Shown here: positions 43,416-51,799 of the stretch, piece after piece
Layout: each line of letters starts with the position of its first letter
How positions within the stretch are numbered: position 1 is the first letter of the stretch
IMG/VR virus record: IMGVR_UViG_3300047564_002169
Location: 1 to 64,000 of that record
DNA from: a virus
Length of the DNA stretch: 64,000 nt
Strand: one strand, 5' to 3'
The notes under the pieces: generated by a model
The model's input: the letters and a program-made list of their open reading frames with translations, nothing else
What the model was told of the DNA's origin: nothing
The model's database searches: none
Made by a program: the position numbers and the translations under genes

Positions 43416-44432
43416 ATGTCAATCGAACAAAAAATTGCTGAAATCCTGGCAGAGTCAAAAATCCACGGTAGCGAAGGTGGTAGCAAGTCTACTACTGAAA
43501 ATGCAGCTGCTGGTGACAAAGCTGTGATTCGTAAAGGTAACCCAGTTCCAAATGGCGGTGAAATGCCTAATGCAGACAATCAGCGTAACAATGTTGATGA
43601 CGAAGAAGAAGCAGCTAATGCTACTTCTAAGAAACCTAATCCAGCCACTGCTTCTAGCGTTGCTGGTGACCAAGAAGTGGTGCGTCACGGCGCAGCAGTT
43701 AAAGGTATCAAAGAAGACGTTGATGCATTACTTCACGGTGAAGAACTTTCTGAAGAATTCCGTCAGAAAGCTGAAACTATTTTTGAAGCAGCTGTTCTTA
43801 CTCGCGTTAAAGAAGAAGTTGCTCGTATTGAAGCAGAATTCGAAAGTAAACTTGCAGAGCAGGTTGAAAAGAATACAGAGGGTCTTGTTGAACAAGTTGA
43901 TGGATATCTCGGCTATATTGCCGAGCAGTGGATGGCACAGAATGAAATTGCCCTTGAGCGTGGTATTAAATCTGAACTTCTTGAAAGTTTCGTTGCTGGT
44001 ATGAAGTCTCTTTTCGAAGAGCACTACATCGATGTTCCAGAAGAAAAATATGATGTACTCGGTGAGATGGAAGATCACATCAGTGATTTAGAAGCAAAAC
44101 TTAACGAGCAAGTTTCTGCTAACATCGAATTGTCTAAGACAATCGCTGAAGCAAAACGAGCAGAAATCGTTAAAACCGTAAGCGAAGGTCTTACTGACAT
44201 TGAAACTGAAAAGTTCTTAGGGTTAGTTGAAGAACTTTGTTACGAAGATGCTACAACTTTTAAGGCTAAAGTTAAGACTATTCGTGAAAATTATTTCACA
44301 AACAAGCAAAACACAATAGTTGAGTCTGTTGTTACTGATGCACCAGTTGAGATGATCACTGAGCAAAAGAAACCACAAGTCGACCCAGCTATGACTGCTT
44401 ACTTGTCAGCACTCAACAAAATCACCAAATAA
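43416..44432 (+). CDS. 22: prohead scaffold protein gp22
   Basis: 338 aa (T4 gp22 is 269 aa). Glu/Lys/Ala-rich, largely helical with heptad segments (EMEDHISDLEAKLNEQVSANIELSKTIAEAKRAEI, extract: EDHISDLEAKLNEQ), as expected for the major core scaffold. The N-terminal about 90 residues are disordered and Ala/Asn-rich. Conserved family pieces include FEAAVLTRVKEEVARIEAEFESKLAEQV and IAEQWMAQNEIALERGIKSELLESFVAGMKSLFEEHYIDVPEEKYD (extracts: AQNEIALERGIK and HYIDVPEEKYD). Candidate gp21 sites: LAE-S (11-14) and IFE-A. Confidence 0.94.
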   Translation: MSIEQKIAEILAESKIHGSEGGSKSTTENAAAGDKAVIRKGNPVPNGGEMPNADNQRNNVDDEEEAANATSKKPNPATASSVAGDQEVVRHGAAVKGIKEDVDALLHGEELSEEFRQKAETIFEAAVLTRVKEEVARIEAEFESKLAEQVEKNTEGLVEQVDGYLGYIAEQWMAQNEIALERGIKSELLESFVAGMKSLFEEHYIDVPEEKYDVLGEMEDHISDLEAKLNEQVSANIELSKTIAEAKRAEIVKTVSEGLTDIETEKFLGLVEELCYEDATTFKAKVKTIRENYFTNKQNTIVESVVTDAPVEMITEQKKPQVDPAMTAYLSALNKITK

Positions 44433-44444
44433 AGGAATTACGAT

Positions 44445-45743
44445 ATGACTACTCGTCAACAATTAATGGAAAAATGGGCACCGATTCTGAATCACGAATC
44501 TGCACCTGCAATTAAAGACAACTACCGCAAAGAAGTTACTGCAGTTCTTCTTGAGAACCAAGAACGCGAAATGCAGAAACAGCGTGAAGCTCTTTTCGAA
44601 GCTGCTCCAGCTAACGCAGTTGGCGCATATGGCGACACTGGCGGTTTTGCTAAGTTTGACCCAGTGCTTATCAGCCTAGTTCGTCGTGCAATGCCACAAA
44701 TGATCGCTTATGATGTTTGCGGTGTTCAGCCAATGACTCAGCCAACTGGTCTAATTTTTGCAATGAAGTCTCGCTACAGCAACCAAGGCGGCACTGAAGC
44801 TCTGTTCAACGAAGCAGACACTGACTTCTCTGGTACTGGCACCCACTCTGGTGCATACGACTTCGGTGGTTCTGAAACCACTGGTTCTGGTCTAGCAACT
44901 GCTGACGGTGAGCGTCTTGGCCAAGGTGGTACTGGCGACGGTTCTTTCGGTCAGATGGCATTCAGCATCGAAAAGACTTCTGTTACTGCAAAGACTCGCG
45001 CTTTGAAAGCAGAATACTCTATCGAACTCGCACAAGACATGAAATCTGTTCACGGTCTTGATGCTGAAGGCGAATTGAGCAACATTCTCTCTACTGAGAT
45101 CCTTGCTGAAATCAACCGCGAAGTTATCCGTACTATCTACAAGACTGCTAAAGCAGGTGCTGCAGTTGGTACTACTACTGCTGGTACGTTTGACCTAGAC
45201 ACTGACTCTAACGGTCGTTGGTCTGTTGAGAAGTTCAAAGGTCTAATGTTCCAAATCGAGCGCGAAGCGAATGCTATCGGTCAACAGACTCGTCGTGGTC
45301 GCGGTAACATCATCATCACTTCTGCAGATGTTGCATCTGCACTAGCGATGGCAGGTGTTCTTGACTATTCTTCTGGTCTAACTGGTAAGAATGACCTAAC
45401 TGTTGATGACACTTCTACTACTTTTGCTGGTGTTCTAAACGGCAAGTACAAAGTGTTCGTTGACCCATATACTTCTAACGTTTCCGCAACTCAGTTCTTC
45501 GTTGTTGGTTACAAAGGTACTTCTGCGTTTGACGCTGGCTTGTTCTACTGCCCATACGTTCCTCTACAAATGGTTCGTGCGGTTGATCCTAACAGCTTCC
45601 AGCCAAAAATTGGCTTCAAGACTCGTTACGGTCTAGTTGCTAACCCATTCGTCAACCTCGACGATGGCACTAGCGGTCAGGACAACCTAACTGCTAACGC
45701 AAACTACTACTACCGTCGCGTCAAGGTCGTTAACTTGATGTAA
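44445..45743 (+). CDS. 23: major capsid protein gp23
   Basis: 432 aa, shorter than T4 gp23 (521 aa). Family elements: LMEKWAPILNHE at the N-terminus, PVLISLVRRAMPQMIAYDVCGVQPMTQPTGLIFAMKSRY (in part: ISLVRRAMPQMIAYD and GVQPMTQPTGLIFA), SIEKTSVTAKTRALKAEYSIELAQDMKSVHGLDAE (extract: ELAQDMKSVHGLDAE), ILAEINREVIR, and FKTRYGLVANPFV near the C-terminus. A gp21 cleavage site is predicted after Glu52 (LFE-A), removing about 52 residues. Codon choice is the most GC-shifted in the window (frequent C-ending codons), consistent with very high expression. Confidence 0.97.
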   Translation: MTTRQQLMEKWAPILNHESAPAIKDNYRKEVTAVLLENQEREMQKQREALFEAAPANAVGAYGDTGGFAKFDPVLISLVRRAMPQMIAYDVCGVQPMTQPTGLIFAMKSRYSNQGGTEALFNEADTDFSGTGTHSGAYDFGGSETTGSGLATADGERLGQGGTGDGSFGQMAFSIEKTSVTAKTRALKAEYSIELAQDMKSVHGLDAEGELSNILSTEILAEINREVIRTIYKTAKAGAAVGTTTAGTFDLDTDSNGRWSVEKFKGLMFQIEREANAIGQQTRRGRGNIIITSADVASALAMAGVLDYSSGLTGKNDLTVDDTSTTFAGVLNGKYKVFVDPYTSNVSATQFFVVGYKGTSAFDAGLFYCPYVPLQMVRAVDPNSFQPKIGFKTRYGLVANPFVNLDDGTSGQDNLTANANYYYRRVKVVNLM

Positions 45744-45785
45744 TTGGTAAGTCGGTTTAATTAAACTGACGCAGAGCAGTAATTA

Positions 45786-45820
45786 AGAGGGAGACTTTAA
45801 AGTCTCCCTCTTTTTATTTT
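45786..45820 (+). terminator. strong rho-independent terminator after gp23
   Basis: A perfect 13-bp palindromic stem, AGAGGGAGACTTT (45786-45798) with its complement (45799-45811), followed by a T-rich run (TTTTTATTTT). Ends the capsid transcript, just before a new CTAAATA box. Confidence 0.9.
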
Positions 45821-45823
45821 GAA

Positions 45824-45830
45824 CTAAATA
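45824..45830 (+). promoter_or_regulatory. late-promoter-like CTAAATA box
   Basis: CTAAATA immediately downstream of the gp23 terminator and only 6 bp before ATG 45836. If the late start site follows the T4 spacing, the transcript would be almost leaderless. Confidence 0.4.
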
Positions 45831-45835
45831 ATCAT

Positions 45836-46366
45836 ATGACTACTACAATTACATGCCCATTGCCAGAGAATTTAACTCCATTATCGCCTAATGGGTTTAA
45901 TTTCAGTATCACAAAACTTCCAGGAGTATCGTTCTTCTGTCAACAGGTACAGCTTCCAGCAATCACGCTTGGCGAGATTGACCAAAATAATCCGTTCGTG
46001 AATGCTCCAATCCCAGGAGAAATTCTGACTTACGATCAATTGAATATTCAGTTTTTAATTGATAATCAGATGCTTAACTATAAATCAGTATATAATTGGA
46101 TGGTTGCTCTGGGGTTCCCTGAAAATTATGATCAATATAAGAGTTTTATTGCAAACGACACTAATAACTACACAGAACTCGCAAAAAATTATTCAGACGG
46201 AGTTTTGCAAATGTTGACTGGTAACAACGTCACTGCTGCAACTGTAGCCTTTAAAGATTTATTCCCGATTAGCATTGGCTCTTTAACGTTTCAAGCGACC
46301 AATTCAGACGTGCAGTATCTTGTAGGTGACGCATCTTTTAGATACACCAGTTACAAATTTATCTGA
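45836..46366 (+). CDS. second tail-tube-fold protein (gp19/gp54-like)
   Basis: 176 aa. Shares the tube-protein layout with gp19 at 38319: PNGFNFSITKL (gp19 PNQFRVELTF), FFCQQVQLPAITLGEID (FLCKAAQLPASTVENI), IPGEILTYDQLNIQFLID (FAGERTFQPWAVSIYND) and a NWMVALG helix (EQWQSGV). The terminal FRYTSYKFI is a closing strand. T4 uses the same fold in gp48 and gp54, which start the tube, and similar proteins follow gp23 in aquatic T4-like phages. So this is likely a minor tube, tube-initiator or tail-completion protein; gp3 is the alternative by position and length. Confidence 0.6.
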   Translation: MTTTITCPLPENLTPLSPNGFNFSITKLPGVSFFCQQVQLPAITLGEIDQNNPFVNAPIPGEILTYDQLNIQFLIDNQMLNYKSVYNWMVALGFPENYDQYKSFIANDTNNYTELAKNYSDGVLQMLTGNNVTAATVAFKDLFPISIGSLTFQATNSDVQYLVGDASFRYTSYKFI

Positions 46367-46422
46367 TACAAATTTGTTGTTGTGATAATATGAAGTAACA
46401 TATCACTAATTATGAGGTTATT

Positions 46423-46829
46423 ATGAATATTGAGCAAGTACAAGAAATGTGGGACATTGATTGCCAAATCGATGATAATTATCTCGGTGAAAATTCCACG
46501 CAGACCCCCAAATTACACGCCAAGTACGTCAAACTCTTGGTGCAGGTAAAACTAAAGCACACAAAACTACAATCCGTTTATATCGCGGGGAACTTTCTCG
46601 TGATGAATTAACGAGGCTTGGGTGGGATCAATGGCAAGGAGTCAAACCATTAAAAAATGAAATGGATGAGTTTCTATCAGGAGATTCTGAATTAGTTACG
46701 ATTAAAATGAAAATTGATTATCTTGAAACTATGATATATCTTCTTGAATCAATTTTACAACAAATAAAAGCCAGAGACTGGCAGATTAAAACAGCCGTGG
46801 ATTATAAAAAATTCCTGGCTGGTCACTAA
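46423..46829 (+). pseudogene. uvsY: uvsY recombination mediator, frameshifted
   Basis: The first frame from ATG 46423 reads like a UvsY N-terminus (MNIEQVQEMWDID, then TPKLHAKYVKLL) for about 50 codons, then runs into TAA at 46609-46611. The C-terminal two thirds of UvsY continue in the next frame: IRLYRGELSRDEL, WDQWQGVKPLKNEMDEFL, and IKARDWQIKTAVDYKKFLAG, ending TAA 46827-46829. By comparison with T4 UvsY (137 aa) about 10-12 residues are missing at the join near nt 46560-46572, so a deletion of 3n+1 nt is the simplest explanation. UvsY loads UvsX on gp32-coated DNA. An in-frame ATG at 46662 could still make a 55-aa fragment. Confidence 0.8.
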
Positions 46830-46845
46830 AAATTCTAGCGCCGTG

Positions 46846-48324
46846 ATGATAAATGTAACAATAGAAAAATTAGACGAAGGGTTCGTTCGAGTGTTCTCTG
46901 ATCCGAGCGTGGAACAAGAATTGGTCGACTTCTTTACGTATGAATATCCTGGCGCAAAATTCACCCCAAAATACAAAGCTAGATTATGGGATGGTCTAGT
47001 CAGATTACTAGATCCTGTAAGAAAAACACTATACGTTGGTCTTGTTGAATATGTGGAACAATTTTGTGAACGTAACGGGTATAATCTAATATACAAAACC
47101 AACATTAATGTCACCAATGGATTTACTACAGATAAAATAGAGCAGTACGTGCGGTCATTAGATTTACCTAGTAAAATTGAAATTAGAGACTATCAAATTG
47201 AAGCCATCACAACTGCTCTTGATAAACAACGAACTCTGTTATTGTCTCCTACTGCGTCAGGAAAATCATTTATAATTTATAGCATTATGAGGTGGCACGT
47301 AGAACAAGGTCGTAAATGTATTCTTATTGTTCCGACTACATCTCTTGTTGAGCAAATGTGTTCTGATTTCGAAGATTATTCATCAATCAATAAGTGGTCT
47401 GTCGCTAAACACTGTCAGAAACTTTATTCTGGGTTTCCAAAAAACTTCCAAGCAAACGTTCTTATCACCACATGGCAATCAATCTACCTGCAACCAAAAG
47501 CATGGTTTAATCAATTTGATGTAATGTTTGGAGATGAAGCTCACAACTTCAAAGCCAAGTCTTTAACTGGAATTATGGAAAAGATGAATACTGTTGCACA
47601 TCGTATCGGCACCACTGGTACGTTGGACGACAAAAAGATTCATCGTCTTGTTCTTGAAGGTGTTTTCGGTAAAGTACACAGAGTCACGACCACCAAGGCT
47701 CTAATGGATTCTGGTAAATTAACCAGCCTAAATATTACTTGTCTGATTCTGAAATATTCAGAAGAGACGCGTAAGGAAAGAAAAAACAAGACTTATCAAG
47801 AAGAGATGGATTGGCTAATCGCCAACGAGAAGCGTAATAAATTTATACGCAATTTAACTGTAGCATCTAAAGGTAATACTCTTGTTCTGTTTCAATATGT
47901 TGAAAAACATGGTAAAATTCTTTACGAATTAATTAAAGGAAAAGTACACGAAAATAGAAAAATATTTTTTGTGTATGGCGGCACTGATGTTGCAGATCGT
48001 GAACAAATCCGTCACATCACTGAATTAGAAAATGATGCTATTATTGTGGCAAGTTTTGGAACATTTTCGACTGGTATTAATATTCCATCCATAGAGAATG
48101 TTATATTTGCGTCTCCTTCAAAATCCAAGATTCGTAATTTGCAAAGTATCGGACGTGGATTAAGGTTAAAAGACGGTAAACAAAAATGTAATTTATACGA
48201 TATAGCTGATGATTTGCATTGGAAAACGTGGAAGAATCACACGTTAAATCACGCAGCGGAGCGATATAAGACGTACGCTCAAGAAGAATTTAAAGTCAAA
48301 CTTGTGGAGATTGAGATATGTTAA
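46846..48324 (+). CDS. uvsW: UvsW helicase
   Basis: 492 aa from ATG 46846 (a GTG lies one codon upstream); T4 UvsW is 503 aa. The N-terminal 100 residues match the UvsW DNA-binding domain (FTYEYPGAKFTPKYKARLWDG, extract: GAKFTPKYKARLWDG). Superfamily-2 helicase motifs: RDYQ Q-motif-like (114-117), Walker A SPTASGKS (134-141), Ia VPTTSLVEQM, DEAH box (230-233), III TGTLDD, and C-terminal V (FGTFSTGINIPS) and VI (QSIGRGLRL). UvsW unwinds D-loops and R-loops and remodels stalled forks, switching off origin-dependent initiation. Position after uvsY is as in T4. Confidence 0.96.
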   Translation: MINVTIEKLDEGFVRVFSDPSVEQELVDFFTYEYPGAKFTPKYKARLWDGLVRLLDPVRKTLYVGLVEYVEQFCERNGYNLIYKTNINVTNGFTTDKIEQYVRSLDLPSKIEIRDYQIEAITTALDKQRTLLLSPTASGKSFIIYSIMRWHVEQGRKCILIVPTTSLVEQMCSDFEDYSSINKWSVAKHCQKLYSGFPKNFQANVLITTWQSIYLQPKAWFNQFDVMFGDEAHNFKAKSLTGIMEKMNTVAHRIGTTGTLDDKKIHRLVLEGVFGKVHRVTTTKALMDSGKLTSLNITCLILKYSEETRKERKNKTYQEEMDWLIANEKRNKFIRNLTVASKGNTLVLFQYVEKHGKILYELIKGKVHENRKIFFVYGGTDVADREQIRHITELENDAIIVASFGTFSTGINIPSIENVIFASPSKSKIRNLQSIGRGLRLKDGKQKCNLYDIADDLHWKTWKNHTLNHAAERYKTYAQEEFKVKLVEIEIC

Positions 48325-48791
48325 CTGGTAATGAACTCTATGTAATTTTAAAATTCACGTCAGGTGAACTGATAATGGCTACTCTTCAAGAAGAAGACGA
48401 GCAAAACATTATGATTGATTATCCAATAGTTATAAAAACGATTATGGATTATGAAGGCGGTAAAGAACGAGTGAGTGTAAGCCCTCTGTGTTCGTTCACT
48501 AGTGAACATTCGTATGTTATCTCAAAAAACAATGTACTTTACATTAAGAAGTTACATTATGTTTTTATTCCACATTACCAAAGGATTGTAAAAGATCAGC
48601 AGGAAACTACATCATTTTCCTCGCTAGATTCTAACTCTGACGATTCGCTAGAATGGGATGATGAACCAACCACTCAAGAAGAATCAATAAATATGCAAGA
48701 AATGTTAACATCTATTGAAGAACTAGATGACGATATTGATTGGGATGAGAAACTAAAGAACTTGGTTCCTGGTAACGATACACTTAATTAA
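48318..48791 (+). CDS. Sm-like phage protein with acidic C-terminus
   Basis: 157 aa, overlapping the uvsW end by 7 nt. Residues 1-90 have a small strand-rich domain: ELYVILKFTSGELIMATLQ, an IMIDYPIVIKT strand, VSVSPLCSFT and YVISKNNVLYIKKLHYVFIPHYQ. The pattern (hydrophobic strand, TSGE turn, then a second strand and a DYP segment) is shared with the protein at 63178 and resembles Sm/LSm-like RNA-binding folds reported in aquatic phages. The C-terminal 60 residues are acidic. Function unknown. Confidence 0.5.
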   Translation: MLTGNELYVILKFTSGELIMATLQEEDEQNIMIDYPIVIKTIMDYEGGKERVSVSPLCSFTSEHSYVISKNNVLYIKKLHYVFIPHYQRIVKDQQETTSFSSLDSNSDDSLEWDDEPTTQEESINMQEMLTSIEELDDDIDWDEKLKNLVPGNDTLN

Positions 48792-48840
48792 CATCATTAT
48801 CATCCCTAGACACCCTGAATTATGCCTCAAGTCAAATATA

Positions 48841-48883
48841 AAAGCAAATTTATTTTGTAAGAAATTTAAATTTGCTTTTTTTT
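48841..48883 (+). terminator. rho-independent terminator
   Basis: AAAGCAAATTTA (48841-48852) pairs with TAAATTTGCTTT (48867-48878), followed by a run of T. Separates the uvsW transcript from gp55. The stem's 3' side also supplies the -35 region of the following promoter. Confidence 0.8.
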
Positions 48884-48900
48884 ATTATGTGTTGTATACT
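48872..48900 (+). promoter_or_regulatory. sigma-70-like promoter before gp55
   Basis: TTGCTT (48872-48877), 17-bp spacer, TATACT (48895-48900), 35 bp before the gp55 ATG. Same spacing as the other early promoters here but weaker boxes, and it overlaps a terminator hairpin. Confidence 0.5.
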
Positions 48901-48935
48901 TATGAATATATTGACCTATAGAGGAATGTTCATGT

Positions 48936-49493
48936 ATGGCACACTATGTAAATAACGCGGATCTTCTAAAAGCTCTGATAGAGTATAGAACAAAAAAAGC
49001 TGAAGCTGCGGCTGATGGTAAATCAAAACCACTTGTGAGTGATTACATCGGCGAATGTATTCTTAAGATCGCCACCCGCCTATCTCATAAACCCAACTTT
49101 ATAAATTACTCTTATCGAGAAGACATGATTCTTGATGGTGTGGAAAATTGTATTCAGTACATTGACAACTTCAATCCCGAACGATCAAGCAATCCCTTTG
49201 CATACTTTACGCAGATTATTTACTATGCATTTCTTCGCAGGATTGCTAAAGAAAAGAAACAAAGTTACATTAAAGGCAAATTGATTCAGGACATGCCATT
49301 TGATATGTTCGAGACGCAAGAACACGATGATGATAAAGAATTTCATAATCAGTACATGGAGTTTATGCAACAAAATTATCAGGTAGACGATTTTATTGCA
49401 CGTAAAAAAGCCAACCGTAAAAAGAAGGCTCAAGTTGATTTAGATGATTTTTTAGGTGATAAAAATGACGACCTCGATACAAAAAATGATTGA
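48936..49493 (+). CDS. 55: late sigma factor gp55
   Basis: 185 aa (T4 gp55 is 185 aa). Sigma region 2-like core: KPLVSDYIGECILKIATRLSHKPNFINYSYREDMILDGVENCIQYIDNFNPERSSNPFAYFTQIIYYAFLRRIAKEKKQ (extracts: YREDMILDGVENCI and NPFAYFTQIIYYAFLRRI). The C-terminus ends VDLDDFLGDKNDD; an acidic/hydrophobic DDFL-type tail is how T4 gp55 contacts the gp45 clamp. It directs host RNA polymerase to TATAAATA late promoters, which occur throughout this window. ATG 48936 follows GAGGAATG. A second ATG at 48932 is out of frame. Confidence 0.93.
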   Translation: MAHYVNNADLLKALIEYRTKKAEAAADGKSKPLVSDYIGECILKIATRLSHKPNFINYSYREDMILDGVENCIQYIDNFNPERSSNPFAYFTQIIYYAFLRRIAKEKKQSYIKGKLIQDMPFDMFETQEHDDDKEFHNQYMEFMQQNYQVDDFIARKKANRKKKAQVDLDDFLGDKNDDLDTKND

Positions 49494-50649
49494 TAAAATT
49501 AATAGTAATTACAGAATCACTTCATCTAGAACGAGGGCTAGATTAAAAAAATTAAAAAAACGCAGAAAACGGTTTCAGAACAAACTATCTTGGGACATAA
49601 CTGATAACATATTTAATTTGAATAAAATTATGGAAAATCAAACCGATAAAATTTTTCTAGGCGTTTCAGATTTTGAAGACCTAGTTACATCTGAGATTAT
49701 GCGTAAGCGCGTCAGTGATAATCTCTCCACAGTGCAGCGAGAAACAACTGTTCTCTGCAATCGATCACAATGGCAGAAGTGGGCAGAAGTACAATTCAAA
49801 GATTTTATGTTTGTTCAGACCAATTCTTCTTCTGGGTTTATTGTTGAAGAAAAGACTAACAACCTAATTAAATTTTTCGTCAACAGTAACTCTACTGAGG
49901 TTCGCGCATTCGGTGATGATGATTTCGTTAAGGATGTTATTGATGTTGTTGAATCTGCTTTTTCTGTCGTCACTTCTTACATTGAGTGGATTTATTCCAG
50001 TGATGGCAACTCGGTTAATGTGCCATTGAATCGTGATCGCCTTCCCGTTGCAGAGATGTACCCATTCTTAAATGGAGAATCTCTTGAGTCATATTATGAC
50101 CGTTATATGGAATCATCTGCTAACATTCTTCTGCTGATTGGTCCTCCTGGAACTGGTAAGACAACATTCATTCGAGGATTGCTTGCGCATCGTCAATGTT
50201 CTGCAATGGTAACGTATGATGCTGGTATTCTCGAGAAAGATGCATTTTTTGCTGGCTTTATTGAGGATGATGCTTCGGTTATGGTTCTTGAAGACTCAGA
50301 CACATTCCTGAAATCTCGCTCTGATGGTAACACGATGATGCATCGATTCCTTAATGTAGGAGACGGTCTGGTTACCACTAAAGGTAAGAAAATGATTTTC
50401 TCAACCAATCTTCCAAGTATCCGCGACATTGATTCTGCGTTGATTCGACCAGGAAGATGTTTTGATATCGTCTCCTTTGATCTTCTGACTGGCGATCAAG
50501 CAAATATTCTTGCTAAAAAACTTGATGTTACTTTGCCAGTTCGCCCAGGCGGTAAAGAAAACGACAAATATTCTATTGCTGAAATTTTTAATCAACAATC
50601 TCAAAAACCGCAAAACTGTACCATGAACAGAAAAGTGGGGTTCATTTAA
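49465..50649 (+). CDS. AAA ATPase (BCS1-like core)
   Basis: 394 aa from ATG 49465, which overlaps the end of gp55; ATG 49486 and ATG 49630 are other possible starts. Residues 20-42 are extremely basic (RTRARLKKLKKRRKRFQNK). The ATPase domain has Walker A GPPGTGKT (226-233), Walker B VMVLEDSD (272-279) with Asp in place of the usual second Glu position, sensor-1 Asn315 (FSTNLPSIRDID), and an ALIRPGR box II (325-331). The order resembles AAA proteins of BCS1/FtsH type. Such ATPases occur next to gp55/gp47 in aquatic T4-like phages; the substrate is unknown. The basic N-terminal stretch may be an extension rather than part of the core. Confidence 0.7.
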   Translation: MTTSIQKMIDKINSNYRITSSRTRARLKKLKKRRKRFQNKLSWDITDNIFNLNKIMENQTDKIFLGVSDFEDLVTSEIMRKRVSDNLSTVQRETTVLCNRSQWQKWAEVQFKDFMFVQTNSSSGFIVEEKTNNLIKFFVNSNSTEVRAFGDDDFVKDVIDVVESAFSVVTSYIEWIYSSDGNSVNVPLNRDRLPVAEMYPFLNGESLESYYDRYMESSANILLLIGPPGTGKTTFIRGLLAHRQCSAMVTYDAGILEKDAFFAGFIEDDASVMVLEDSDTFLKSRSDGNTMMHRFLNVGDGLVTTKGKKMIFSTNLPSIRDIDSALIRPGRCFDIVSFDLLTGDQANILAKKLDVTLPVRPGGKENDKYSIAEIFNQQSQKPQNCTMNRKVGFI

Positions 50650-50692
50650 TCGTGACGAATGTTAATATTAAATTTGTAAACTTGGAGATTGC

Positions 50693-51748
50693 ATGAGTAA
50701 GGTTGCCATTATAACAGATCAACATTTCGGCGCGAGATCGGACAGCATCGCTTTCTTAGATTTTTTTCAGAAGTTTTATGACAATATCTTTTTCCCAACC
50801 ATTGAGAAAGAAGGTATTGACACTGTCTTGATTCTTGGTGATACTTTCGATCGTCGCAAGTATATCAACTTCTATTCTCTGCATCGAGCAAAAGAAATGT
50901 TCTTCAACCTGCTTGCAGCTAAAGGTATTGAAGTTTATATGCTTGCTGGAAACCACGACACATACTATAAAAACACAAACGATGTAAACTCTCCTGATCT
51001 TCTACTACAGGAGTATGGCAACATAACTGTAATTGATACCCCTAGAACCATTAACGTTCATGGTGTCGATATTTGTATGATGCCATGGATATGCCCGGAA
51101 AATTATCAAGAGTCGCTTGACCACATTAAAACCACAATCGCTGAAATCTGTATGGGACATTTTGAGATCTCTGGGTTCGCGATGTATAGGGGGATGACAT
51201 CTCATGAAGGCTTGGGTAAAGAAACATTCGGAAAGTTTGATATGGTTTTTAGTGGGCATTATCATCACAAAAGTGACGATGGTCATATTTACTATCTGGG
51301 AAACCCGTACGAACTCACCTGGCAAGACTTTAACGATCCCAGAGGGTTTCATCTGTTTGATGTATCAACCAGAAAACTTGAATTTATCAGAAACCCTTAT
51401 ACTATGTTTGCACGAATCGAATATAACGACAGAGACCAAGAACCACTCGATTTAGATGCTTTAGATTTAAAAGAGTCATATGTAAAATTAGTTGTTGTCA
51501 ATAAAACTGACTTTTATAAATTTGATAAATTTATTCAGAAGTTGTACAATAAGGGTTGCCATGAAATTAAGATTGTTGAAGATATGTCGGAATTTCAAGA
51601 AGGTGAAATTGGAGAAGAAATTAACTTAGAAGACACTCTTTCTGTACTTTCTAATTATATCGACTCTGTTGAAACTGATGTTGATAAAGAACAAGTTAAA
51701 ACGTTTATGAGAACCTTATACACAGAGGCTGTTAACTACGAAGATTAA
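50693..51748 (+). CDS. 47: gp47 recombination nuclease (Mre11/SbcD-like)
   Basis: 351 aa (T4 gp47 is 339 aa). Metallophosphatase motifs in order: DQHFG (Asp9, His11), GDTFD (Asp50), AGNHD (Asn87, His88), GHFE (His156), and SGHYHH (His189, His191). With gp46 it forms an Mre11-Rad50-like complex that resects DNA ends for recombination-dependent replication. Start ATG 50693 follows TGGAGATT. The gp46 gene lies close downstream with one small gene between, as is common in aquatic T4-like phages. Confidence 0.96.
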   Translation: MSKVAIITDQHFGARSDSIAFLDFFQKFYDNIFFPTIEKEGIDTVLILGDTFDRRKYINFYSLHRAKEMFFNLLAAKGIEVYMLAGNHDTYYKNTNDVNSPDLLLQEYGNITVIDTPRTINVHGVDICMMPWICPENYQESLDHIKTTIAEICMGHFEISGFAMYRGMTSHEGLGKETFGKFDMVFSGHYHHKSDDGHIYYLGNPYELTWQDFNDPRGFHLFDVSTRKLEFIRNPYTMFARIEYNDRDQEPLDLDALDLKESYVKLVVVNKTDFYKFDKFIQKLYNKGCHEIKIVEDMSEFQEGEIGEEINLEDTLSVLSNYIDSVETDVDKEQVKTFMRTLYTEAVNYED

Positions 51749-51799
51749 GTTGGCAACAGTTTTAATTTGTGATTTATCTTTTATTTGGAAATACGTATA

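Noticed and set aside
46540-46612. Programmed -1 frameshift in uvsY
   Set aside because: No slippery heptamer in the correct frame, and about 10-12 conserved-position residues are missing, which a slip would not explain.
49478-49493. Programmed frameshift from gp55 into the AAA ATPase (A-AAA-AAT near the gp55 end)
   Set aside because: A -1 slip leads into a frame other than the ATPase frame; overlapping start codons suffice.
49465-49630. gp33 coactivator as the basic leader of the ATPase
   Set aside because: No acidic-hydrophobic clamp-binding tail and no similarity to T4 gp33; too basic.
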